64,000 bases of DNA, taken from the NCBI GenBank assembly GCA_019614645.1, contig JABWDB010000015.1, positions 6,209,501 through 6,273,500 on the forward strand. The letters are read 5' to 3'. The position numbers and the translations under genes are program-made. Below the pieces are notes generated by a model. It saw nothing but the letters and a program-made list of their open reading frames with translations. It made no database searches and was not told the origin of the DNA. The stretch comes from Stratiolaelaps scimitus (lineage: Eukaryota; Arthropoda; Arachnida; Mesostigmata; Laelapidae). This document shows, one piece after another, positions 14,901-26,900 of this stretch; position 1 is the stretch's first letter, and every line of letters begins with the position of its first letter.

Positions 14901-17900
14901 CGTTGGCTTCCACCGGACATGAACACTATGGACTGACCCGACCTGTTCAAACGGTGAGCGAGTGCAGCCGTCCGTCGGAGACCCTTACACCGCCAGCCAA
15001 TTAGGCCGAAGAGCCCGGCGGGCGGGAAGGGGGGCACGAACGATGAGTGAATGCTAATGAAATATGGGGAAAGTGGCTCCTGTAGCTCGCCACCCACGAT
15101 AACAGCAAGCACAATTGCGGAGGCAACGACGGCAACAGTCCTCGCAACGATGGTGGCGCCGGCGACTGCGTATGCGACATTAGTATCAGCCTATCAGGCT
15201 GTAGTACTGTCCCAGTGCGATATCAGTTACGGCGAACAGCGGCAAGAAAGCACCACGCGAGGGTCAATGCCTACCTCTGATAGGTAAACTACTGCTTGAG
15301 CACAGCGGGCAACAGCAGTAACGGCGGGGGCACGGACATGACCGCAACAACATATTGCTGAGGGCCATGGATGAGGGGCGCAGTGAAAGAGGAGGATGTA
15401 GAGGCACATATGGCATAGGCAGGGTCGAGCTCGGGCAGAGCGATGGCGGGTTGTCTATTCAGCCGATCATGCTGTAGCTGCTAATTATCGAACGTATACA
15501 AACGTAGGTATGGGGGCGCAGTGTGGCTGAGATCTGGAGGATACAGGCGGAGGCGATCATCGATGGCAAACGAAACGGTGAAAACTGGACCAAGATCCAA
15601 CATCTTTTTCTTGTAGCTGCTGGGTGCGCGCGATTCGCTTGGCTCTATGTATTATATGATTATGGCTATTCAATGTATCGCCAGCAGAATAGTGATAGTT
15701 GTATGTTGGTTGGCCCCCGTGGTTGCTACTGCATCTGGTTTTTGTCTGAAGACCATTATGCAGCGTTTTCTATAGGGTATCTACGCCGTGGGTTGGTCCA
15801 GCTGGCCGTTCTGTCGTTATTGAGCGGAGTTCCAGCAGAGTCGCATAGCCGATGTTGGAGCTGATGGCTAACGAGTAGTGGCCGCTGCGGATACACTGCG
15901 GATGTAATAGCTACGTATGAAATTCAAGGCACAACAGACAACACTCAATATGTGCCCAGGTATTTGATGTTAATGTTTTTTTTCCCCATTGGAAGGCTGA
16001 TGAGTTCCCTCCGAACGATGTTCAGTTGTCGTCGTCTGTACCGCGTGGATCCGTGTGGATCTTCTGAATCAGCCAGTTGGTTGAAATCCCATGGCACCGA
16101 GGTGGGGGCAGGGTGATCGGAGTCTGGACAATCGAGGGAGCGACCCGCTTCGTCCACGAGGGAGATGGTTCCAAGGTTCGTTTTTCCTTCAACGGCGCCA
16201 TCTCGGAACAAGAACAGCAGTCGCGTAGGCTGTATCCGTAGACCGCGCTATGCGCAAATATAAGTTTAATACAGGCGAACACAGGAGTGGCGGAAGCGTT
16301 GGAAAAGCGCCTGACACTGACCCCCCCCCCCAATACCCTCTCCGCCCCGTGCGCTCAGAGGCTGGCGCTGCTGGTGAAAACTAGTTATGGGGCTGTTTCA
16401 GCGACTTGCTCTGTATTTTGTATCCCGAGATCGTCCCTCTGCAACGCCCCGTCGCCTGCCCCGATATCTCTCTCTCGCTCTCTCTCGAATAAGTGGTTGG
16501 CAGGCTGAGGGGGCGATCTTATCCCTGCCGTGCGGCGGCTGCCGGCCGATTGAGTGCGCATCGCTTTACTTAAGACAGGCCTAAAGAAAGGCTGGTGCTG
16601 CTGTCGAGCTGTGCGAGTGCGCCTGCCAGTCAGAACTCCGTGATTACGGCCGGTTCGACGCGCGTGGGAGGTTCCAGCTGCTCAGGACATGTAGACGTGT
16701 TTGAAATAGTGAACCATCGAAGACGGGAGAGACAGAGAAATCCGGAGACCCAGACCCGATTGAGGCTGGACAATGGACGAGGCAAAATGCGACGGCAGCT
16801 ATCGAGCGTTTCGTCTTCTCCCTAGGCTTTCTACAATGGAAGCAATTGCTTCGTAGAAGAGCGTTTTCCTTTTGAGGACAACGCGGCGACAAGGTCGCCT
16901 GTCGAAAGCGGAACCCGGGCCTCGCTGTTCGAATGAAATCGCGCACAGATTAGCGACGGGGCAATAGGCGAATAGGCGACAGAGTTGGAGGCCTCACAAT
17001 ATCGTCTAGGGCCGATCTTGAACCTTGTTCTTAACGTCTCCCTGGCTGGAGTTAGCTAGCGACATGGGTACTATAAAATTGCGTGGATTCGCGTAGTTTG
17101 CTCGTCCTATGAACGCTGTGCTTTCCTTTCCTAAGGCTCGAGGCGGTGGAGAACTTGACCGCCATCATCGAGACCCTCTGAGGCTCTCTGGACGCGTATG
17201 TGTATTTGTGTCAGCTGGCCAGCGGCTATTGTTATGCATCACCGTACATCACCCGCTATCCAAAGCCATCGGGCTGTAGTGGCTCACACTCCTTCTACAG
17301 TGAACCAGTGCGACCGACGCAAGCCGCTATATGCCAACGGTTGGCACACCGTAACGGGCAACGGTGGCATGGAGCACCTGTCTATCTGGAGGTGCGTCTT
17401 GCACTGGCAGGGCCTTGGGTGTTTATGTTGTTTTTTAAGTTGCCCGATCGCACATCTGGCCCACTGAAACGATGGAGTCCACGTCGGGCGGGATACAAAG
17501 GGCCCACCGCTAGCATATCGAACGTACGATACGCCAACAGTGAGCAGTGGAGAAACGACCTCGCCGGTTGGCCGGTGTTACCTTGTCCGCGGCACCTTGC
17601 TTGGCGGTGGCTGCTCATCGCGGACTAACAATTCGCTTCTCGCTCGAAGTCGCGCTTTCTCTATCTCTTGCTCTCTGTCTCTACCCGTTACCCCTGTGTA
17701 GGGCCGGCGATGGGGGGTCTCTCTCGCTAGCGAGCGACCCCTCCAGTCTCGAAACCCCTTCCCCGCGTAGGTGTAGACGTCGCATAGCCTCGTGTTGTTC
17801 GGCAAGCACAACGTCGTTTCCCTGCTGTGGGTGGCGGTGGTTCTGGCATGTCTCATGCTGGCATACCCCCGGCTCTAGTCCCTCCTCTCTCTCTCTTACA

Positions 17901-20900
17901 AACCCCCTAATTGAATGCAACGGCTTGGCAATGCTTTGTGCGTCTCGCTGGCCGTGAGTTTGGGTCGGGTCGCGCACCGGCCGCTGCATCGCGTACTCGA
18001 CCAGAATACGAGATGGAGAGCACGGCCGGGCTCGTGCTTTACTTCGTGCCATACTGTCGATACTGTCCTCCTGATGCTGCGTCGATGAAAGCAACTAGAG
18101 TGGGCGGCATGTCCGACGCTGGAGGTCCCGGCCAGTCAGGTCAGATCAGATCAGAGTCCAGCTGAGCTCTATCCGTCGACTTTCGGACGCGTTCAGACCA
18201 GCCAGTACCAGGTGCGGCAGGGATACGGGCTTATCGCCATTTACCCACACGTTGCAGCCACTGCTGGCCCATAGGCGTCCCTCTACGAGAGCACGGGCCA
18301 AGCAACAACAGTATGGGCAATCAGGCCTAACACATCGTATACCGAGGGGTCGTGGCGAAGCGAAGGGAAGGAGCCAATGGCTGTGTACGCTGCAGTATGA
18401 CCACGTAATGTATCTATATCCGTGAGCATGTGCGTACGCTGTGTTCACCTTAGGCTGCTCCTTGTCGGCGGGTGAGAGGTCCATAACAAGTTCCATCGGT
18501 AGCCGCCAGGTGGTGGAGGTTGTAGAACTACATATACGTTTCACGTCGGCATCCCCAGTTGCTCTCTCGATCTGTCCATCTATCTCTCTCTCTCCTGACA
18601 AATCTCCCTATGGCACTTTTCGCTGGAGCTCGTTTGGGAGTCTCTCGGCCGCATTGAGCCTGTACGGAAGAGCCAGGACAATCGTGGCCGACGACGATGA
18701 AGAACACCGGGGAAGCGCTGCGGGAATTCGTCGCCACCTATTAAAATCCTTACGTTCTACATGTTTCCCGATAACCTCAGTGCCAATTCGAGCCCGACGG
18801 ATGCCGATTCCCGATGACCGAGACGAACAACAGCGTTGTGCGGGTCATAGGGTGTATAGGCGTGCGGCGGCGGCGGCGGCGGCGCCCGATGACGGAAACC
18901 AGATATAGAAGTTGGAATGAACATGATAGGCAGTGTTCAGCCCGCTGGTAACAGCGGCACAGCGGCGGAGGGGGCTTTCTCTCGAAGGGATGATCTGATT
19001 CTCATGCCGTGTGCGCTATGCCGAGTGAGAAACGACCCCCTACCGAGATATAGGGCAGCGGCAGTAGGCCAAATGAGATATTGAGAAACAATATAGGAAG
19101 TTTTCTTTTCGGAGCAAAGGATTGACCTAGAGAGGGGATCGACTCTCCCCAATGCTTCAGGCTGGGTGTCGTTTTGTTCGAAAGATCGATTAGCCTTCTG
19201 TTCCTATTTGGCCATGGTGGACGGCCGCCGCTATGTCCGTGATCCGCGGAGCAACGACCATAAATCATACGTGTTAATTCAATATATTCTACAGAACTAT
19301 CGCGTTTGACCGTTGTTGTCTATCTGACTGGCACTTGCCACGCTGGTATCGGACGCTTGAATACTATCTATCAATGAATCAATCATATGTCGTCAAGTCA
19401 ACCACAAGTGTTTTTCATATATTTGGAATACTATTTTGTTCAGACGTTCGCTGGGGTCTCGCTCCACCCCCTGTAACTTTCGCCTTCTACGAGAGAGTTC
19501 GACGATCAGCCTGGGGATGGACAACATTGTTGGTCTCCGTGTTCCCCTGCCGTCGCTCGTTGTAGGCGCCCTCCTGGGCCGCTGCTCAGAGCATGCTCAC
19601 TCTCGTCTCTTCTCGTGAGTTGGGCGCGAAGAGCTGCGATTGATATGCCCTTATGCTTCTTCTTGGAGGGGTATGCGCTGCCAGCGAGGCGGAGGCCTCC
19701 ACCAGTGACAGCAGGACAGACTCGCGGTGATCTTACCACTACGCCAGGTCCGCCAGGCCTCCTGGGCCTGAAATGGCGCCAGCTCAAACGTTTACGGCCA
19801 CTCGCTCGAGTGTTCACGCTCGCAGGCACAAGATCGACGTCATGCCGCATAGTGCGAGTTAAAAGGTCGGCAAACGTGCACTACACAGCGTATCACAGTG
19901 GTCGTGCATTGATCCAACGATGACCCCGGGGGGGGGTGTGCGGGGTTCGACCATTCATTTCCTTCCCTGCTCTGGCTGCATCTTCATTTCGTTCTGCGTT
20001 CGCCTGCATTCTGTCCATTTTGCCGGCGCCGCCGCCGTCGTGCCAGCCTTCGCAACGGCTAGAACCGCAGGCGCGGAACTCCTGCCGCGAATGCTGTTGC
20101 CTCGAGCGTTTCAATTACAGTCGTCCTTCGTGGCCACGGCCGTTCCCGCCTTTCGCCTTCCGGAGCGCCGAGCGGACGGCGTCGTTTGCGCTCTAGTGTG
20201 TCTGTGTCGAAGCGAATCCGAAGGGTAAGGCCGACAGGTTCTTCTTACCCGTTAATCGAGGTGCCTACTGTTGCCGTGGGCATGGGATCTGCCGACGACC
20301 GCACGCTCAGTTGGCGTCGCGAGCATCTACAGCGTGCGCTGCCTACGGACCAGGCGAGACGCAGAGCAGGCAGGCGTGTAAAGGGTTGCAAGGTGTACCT
20401 ACTAGACAAGATTACGTCTTGACGCCTCCCGCCAGCCTCGTTCGCTTAAATCGGAAGTCAACAGTGAGCTGGGTGCGGATGCGGTGAACTTCGTCGTTGT
20501 TGTTGCTCGCGTCATTGACGCCGACCGCTGGTTGGGACGCATTGAAAGTGGCGCACTGTGCCCGACGAAGGCTTTACTCGCCTCATACTATTTCATAGTT
20601 GGTTGGTTGGTGTCCGTCGTATACGAGCTAGCCCGCAGGGTGTTATGCCCAGGGAGAGATCGAGAGAGGGAGAAACGCACATCCTTGAATAAAAGTTGCA
20701 GCTTTTCTAACCGTTGTTAGAGCCGTCCAGGTTTGCTGTATCTGACGTGTCCCCTTGTACTGCAATGCGCTTGCTGCAGTCCTGCATCGACACAACGTCA
20801 GGTCATACCCGACGCAAGACTTCAGCAAGATCGATGACAAGATGGACAATGTCGACCTCGTTATGTTTCCGTAGCAAACGCGCAACGTCGAGAAAACCGT

Positions 20901-23900
20901 CAGCGTACTGCTGACGAGTCATCTTTACTCATCTTTGCCGCATCTCTCCGTCAACAATCGCCAAGCGCAAGTAAAGAGAGAGAGAGAGAGTGACAAAATT
21001 CAGCTATTTTCTACAGAATAACCAATCGTCGGGGCATCTCGACTGCTGTCCTGATCGTGGCTGCCGATTCAATTCTATGCCACCTCTGCTGGTGGTAGTC
21101 CTACCGCCGTAGTTGCCGTAGACCAGCTACTGTCCAGTCTCATATCCTCTACAACATTTGCTTTGCCCATCATCGAAGAGGGGCTACAACGGTAGAGTTA
21201 GCCTTGCCGCCGTCTCCCTCGGTCCGTTTTTCGCTTTCGAAACGCTGCGTCAGTCTGACGCCGACGTCGGGGTTGGCCACTGGCCTGACGTGTCCTACTG
21301 TGGCCGAGGCGAACCGACCCGATAGGCGAGTCGACCGTCCTCAAAAGGAAAAGAGTTCACATCGTCCTTTTCTTCGCCTCCGTGCGTTCGAGCGTCTATT
21401 TGTCGTGTGGCCGAACATAAATTCGGCTCTCACAGTTCGGTATCTGCGGTGTCCTTCGAAGCGGTAGCCGTAGATCTCTCTCGCTCGTTCGCCCACCGCT
21501 CGCATGGCGGCCACTTACGATTTCGAGGGGGACAGCACAGTCGAGATCGTCTTTTTCAGTCTTTCCTTTCGGTCGTGGACAGCTGAGACGGTCAGCGGTG
21601 CGCGACAGACGACAACGCCTCCGCTGCCGTGCCTCGAACGTCTTCATGGCGCATAGTAACAGCCTTCGAGAGGTCTTCGCGGTCTTCGCGCAGCGATCTC
21701 GGCTGCGACGAGCAGGCCTTCCCCTCTTACAGCCGTGCCTGTTTCCTTTGAGTGGTCGTAGGCAGAGCGGTTTTTAGTTCATGGCCGCCCCTCTTTCTTC
21801 GAGCAGGAGGAGAGATACGGCGATTTCTCAACTCCCACCACAATAACAACAGCGGAAGCGGACGCCAATCAGCATCACGATTCCGTGGCGCTCAGCAACG
21901 CGAACTGCCGCCTCGTAGAAGGTAGCCGCCACGCTGGCGGCTTCTGCCGGAGACTGTTCGCGCGTTTCTGGTAGGGCCTGCTGCCGCGGCCGTACTATAT
22001 ATCGTACGGTGGATTGGGGATTCGGTGACTATGATCTGGCCTGACTGGGTCTCTTGACGAAGTGGGCTTTATGCGAAATGAACAAAAAACCGGTAGCTAT
22101 TTCTTATGTTGTGATACTGAAATGATTCGAGCATTGTCGCCGCGCCGATCCTTCTAGTGGATCGTCCAGGTGTATATAGCATACTTACGAGTTAATAACT
22201 AGAGCAGAACAAAGTGATCAAAAAAATGCTTTCCAATAATTTCATTGTCTGTTCTGCGCATGAAAATCGACGAACACGATCGTATATGTAAATATGTAGA
22301 TATTGACAGACATCAACGTGATCTGTTTGATTTTCGGCGCACCTATGTCGTCGGTTAGTGCCTTCGTCGCGTGGCCAGTTCGGCCAGATACGTGTATCAA
22401 TGAATAGGTGAACAGTAGGAGTTCTTCGTCAGGCTTTGATACTTTGTGTATCTGACTATTGTTGATATTATTGCATCAGACTATGTGTACCTAGACTCAT
22501 GTGTTTGAATACTACCCTTTGTTCGTGTGTTTTTTCAACCGAGATTCTAATCGATGCTTGTATGGTCATGATCTTTGTATAATTCCCATATGATTTGATA
22601 CAGTGTTCTTGTGCTATTTCCTAACTCTGATAGGTCACTATAGACCTATTGCTAAACACAATAGTTTACACCAGCGTACACCGGCCTTCGTGAAGCCGTG
22701 ACATCATAGTCGCTCATTTTTCTTCCCCCAAAGCACACGTGACCATGTGGACACACACCCTTTTGTGCAACTCTGGCAATCTGCCCAGTCAAGAAACTTC
22801 CTAAACCACCATGGGACGACAGCAACCCCTTCTAGCGTCACTAGTACCAGTATAGCTAGCCTAGCAAATAGTTCAGGTCCACTTGAAGCCTGATGGCGAC
22901 GTCTCAGAGTCACTTTTCAGTGTCCGAACACATTGGCATGCATCTAACCGAGTGTGTTTCATCGTATTGTTTCGTCAATTGTTTGCAGGCGTCTGATCAG
23001 GCGAGTTGGCATAGCAAGTTGAACGGAGCCGGCTCCGGAGTAGGTGTAGCCAATGGGGGTAGTGGTGGTGCCGGTGCCGTGATTGTGCCAAATGGTAGCG
23101 GGGCCGGAGGAGGCGGTGGCGCCGCCGCGCCAATTCCGACGGTGGCGCCTGGCGATGAGAAAGCGCTCGTGCTGGTGCCATCCACCGACCAGATGATCCT
23201 GGCAACCATTGACTCGAATAATGCACCATCCTCCCCCGACGGCAACTCGAACGCTGGTAACGAGAACAACCAGGTCGCTAGAAACAACGGTGAGTGATAA
23301 CAACGCCATGGCAGGCAGGCCGGCCTCGCTGCGCTTATGTTTTTATATGTATATCTACTATTGCTAATTTGTCCTTTTTTCAACACCCGGTAGAGAGTTG
23401 AGTCGCGGTTCGGAACAACTCGCCTGTGTTAAGTACCATAGTACTTCTAGCTAGATGTGTGCCCTGTAGGGATAGAACCGGATCGATACGATGACTATAT
23501 ACAATGATCACACGCCTTTATTGTTCGTGGCGAGTGAGCGTGTCATTGTAGGACTTTTGCTATGACTGTTGCCGAGATGATCTTCATTCAGTGCGTGATC
23601 GTTGAGACGCACATAGATAGTACTTTAGTATTTAGTATTTTAGTATTTAGTATTTTAGTATTTAGTATTTTAGTATTTAGTATTTTAGTATTAGATAGTA
23701 GTTTAGTATTTTGCCGGCGACGTCGTCATCGTACGCTATCACCGTACCGCCGCGAACCGCGCGCGTCATACGGGTTCGATGCGATCGACAAGAGCTATAA
23801 TCATTCTGCCAACAGAAATTAGATAATGGCAATCATTAAACAGCTCGCTGGTGCCAGCCAAGCAGGCGAAGCAACCCCTAGTCGTCTCGGGGCAGCCTCG

Positions 23901-26900
23901 ACGTTGGTGACCGTCGTAGGCGCTTTGAGTCCGGCGGTTACCCTCTGCCATTTGTGCTTGATGTGGGCCTTTCGAAGCACACGGGAGTGTATCTGAACAT
24001 TCAACTCTATTTAGGTAGCTTCCATGCCTGTTAACGTTGAAGTCGGCTTTCTTGTTCAATACCGACCGTAGACGTTTTCCGAGTGGTGTGTCCATTGTGA
24101 AGATCGCTAGCGTCTGCTCGGTTACTATTGATCATCTTCCCCATTGAACCGTCGTTGATATATGCCACATGTCCTATATGGTGCGAAGTTCAGCAATTAC
24201 TTTGATTACTAGCTTGAATAGTAATTGGACTAGTTGATCGATTACACGACTCGTACGGTGGTAGCCTATTGGAACTCAGGGCTGTGAAACATTTCCTCGT
24301 CGTTCTTATCGAAGAAAAAGTACACTTTGCGCAAATAATAATAATACTTATAATGTTTAGTCATATTTGCCAATGGTGTCGACATGCGTGTCAAATAACG
24401 ACCTGTACCTTCCAGAATATAAATGTAACACATTGACGGCGATGTACCTCACATAGCCAATGTAATGATAGTAACAGTTGACTGTGGCGCATGAGTTTCT
24501 GCCAAGAATGATCCCAATTCGCAGATGGCCCTGTGCCATCTGACCATCATTTTCATCACGAATCTCACACGAGTGTTTTCCGATTCCTGTCTGTTGCTCT
24601 GCCTGTGGATACTCGGATGTGGTCTGTCGCGATTTCAGTCAAAGGTAACGGAAGCGCTTCCTCGCAGAACGGAGCTTCTGGCGCGGCCGGGGCGAACAAC
24701 AACATTCTGCAGAACGACCTGACCGCTTTGTTGATTAATCACCTGGCGGCCATCGGTGCGCCAGTCTACACGAAGGATCTCGTGAAGGCGCTCGGCCTCA
24801 AACACAAACGTGAAATTAATCCGATCCTTTATCGGCTGCAGGACCGGGGAGTGCTCTCGAAGGTGTGGGACACTCCACCGGCGTGGACTCTCGTGCCAGG
24901 CGGCAACCTGGCTGACTTGCAGGGCATCGAAAGGAGTCTCAACAACAAGAAACAGGTTGGCGCTCGTCGTTACCTACGAGAACGTCGAGTATTAATTAAT
25001 TTATATATATATATATATATATATATAGCTGTTTTTCGAGCTGACCCTCAGCTGTTCCCCTATCTGACAGGCCTCAGCTCTTAACCTTTAGGTATTATAT
25101 ATATATATATATATGTCACCTGCGTCGATTGTGTCCCGAACTCAATTTGAGGACGACCCGTTCCAAAGGCGCCGTGAAAAGACAAGCGTATCCGTTGTTT
25201 ATATAATAATCTTGTACTCCCACCGATATAATTCACCATCGCATGGACCATTGTGCCATTGATGCCCTATCTTGTATTCTCTCAGCTGCAGCCAATGATA
25301 CGGTGGCTCTAACGCGTTTTTTTTCTCCGCTAGTGCTTTGATGCTTGTCTAGCCGTCGTAATCGCCCATTCCTATAATTATTATTATTATTATTCTATAT
25401 AATCGACCCCTCACTCGCTCGATCGGTTCCTTTCCCGCGTTCCGTCGACGTCATTTTCACACGTTCATTGACGTGCGTCGCCACTCAAACCCCCTGACCT
25501 CATCTTGTCGACACGTTTCCAGGCTGAGCTCCCTGCGGCGCCCTCGTACGAGGAGAACGGACAGACGAATGAGTATCCCGCGCTACCGGCCCCTCCCGGT
25601 GCTGCAGCAGTGATCCCTTCCGCACCGCCTGGCGGTCCCATTCCGGGCGTGCCCGGAGTTCCCGGAGTGCCAGGCGCTGGCGTTGGGGGAGTGGTCGGAG
25701 GTATGGCGGCGACTCCGGGGGTGCCCGGCTTGTCCGGCGTCCCCGGAGTGCCCGGACTTCCAGCCCATCTGGGTCCCCTGCCCACACAACACCTGCTTGC
25801 CCAGCAAGAGCTACTCGGCCGCAAGCAGAACGCCAAAATGACTAAGATGGCGCGCCAGCAGACGGCATTCAGCCCGCAGCAGGCGGAGATCCTGCGCCTC
25901 AATCAGGCATTCGCTCAGATGTTGATTCAGCAGCAACAGGCAACTGGCATCCCGGTGATGCTTCCTCCAGGTACGCTTACAGTGTAATACAAGATACGAG
26001 CGATCGTCACCGTTGATGCGGTGCGGTGGGCTGGACTGTCTACTGGGCATGGGATAGCGAGATGCGTCTCGGAGAATGGTGGATGCCATCCCTTCTCATG
26101 AGAAGGGATAGGGCATAATAAGGGCATAATAATAATATTATTATTATTATAATAATGGTCGTACTTATATGTGATAATGACGATTGATATGTAGTTCTCC
26201 CACGAGCAGATATATACCCACCGATCTTCTTCAACCGAACCTTATATGGCTCAATATGCGAGTATGAAATTGCCAGGGAGAGCTGTGCAGAATTCTCCAC
26301 AAATGATGAACGTTATTATAATAATAATAATAATGCTATTTTAATACCCATACTCGGAAGTGTTTCCTTATGCCAAATTCATATACCTACCTATATATTA
26401 TATATACGCTGCTCTCGATATATCCTTCCCCTCCCGTTGTCGTAACTATTGAAATCAAGCAGCTAGCCACTTCCCTCTCAACCGCGATATCGTTGATTTC
26501 AGCGCGCCAACAAATTCTAACCTGATGACGAATCTTCTCCCTCTCTCTCTCTTTTCTTTTCTTTTCTTTGTATTCGTTCGTGTTTCGTCCACTGTCTTCT
26601 CGTTGCGTTTCACTCTCGTCCCGTCCTGTTCCATCTTTTCGCTCTTTTTCAGGTGTGTGTTTTCCGAATGTGAAGATAACGCAGCAGGTCATGAGCCAGA
26701 CGGTGGAAATGGCAGCCGCCGCGTTCGCGGCAGCGGCCGCAGCGAACGGAGGTCACGTCGGACCGCAACAGCTGCACATGATGCAGCAGGCGCAGCAGAT
26801 GCACGCCGCAGCTGCCACCGCCGCGCTGGCTGCTCAGCAGGCCGCAGCACAACAGCAGGCGCAGCAGGCCGCCGCCCAGGCCCAACAGGCGGCCGCCCAT

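Larger units (their letters stand above)
2975..22988 (+). other. Adar: ADAR intron 1 (about 20 kb)
   Basis: This stretch runs from a GTAAGC donor to a TTGTTTGCAG acceptor. I see no open frame with recognisable domain content. Open frames here are low-complexity or mutually overlapping on both strands. GC-rich patches lie near 5.2-6.4, 7.5-8.7, 12.2-12.8 and 17.5-22.0 kb and could mark alternative promoters. CAA tracts occur in both orientations, unlike the one-sided pattern downstream of the gene. Notable small items are an AT hairpin (3164-3219), a C tract (5669-5684), a GA tract (7081-7122) and an ATG with a consensus donor at 6010-6019. Confidence 0.5.
24956..25522 (+). other. Adar: ADAR intron 3
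   Basis: A 567-base intron following the Z-alpha exon. The donor GTTGGC departs from GTRAGT, whereas the acceptor TTTCCAG is normal. It contains two TA tracts (25001-25028 and about 25093-25115). Between them is a 32-base hairpin-bearing element that is nearly identical to one at 50540-50571. Confidence 0.7.

Noticed and set aside
15997..16020. Second CTGATGA with a GTTC/GAAC stem, resembling a hammerhead
   Set aside because: The stem is followed by GATG, not GAAA, and flanking helices are absent.
19690..19760. tRNA A-box-like TGGCGTAGTGGT on the minus strand
   Set aside because: No B box or cloverleaf pairing at the right distance, so neither a tRNA nor a SINE can be supported.
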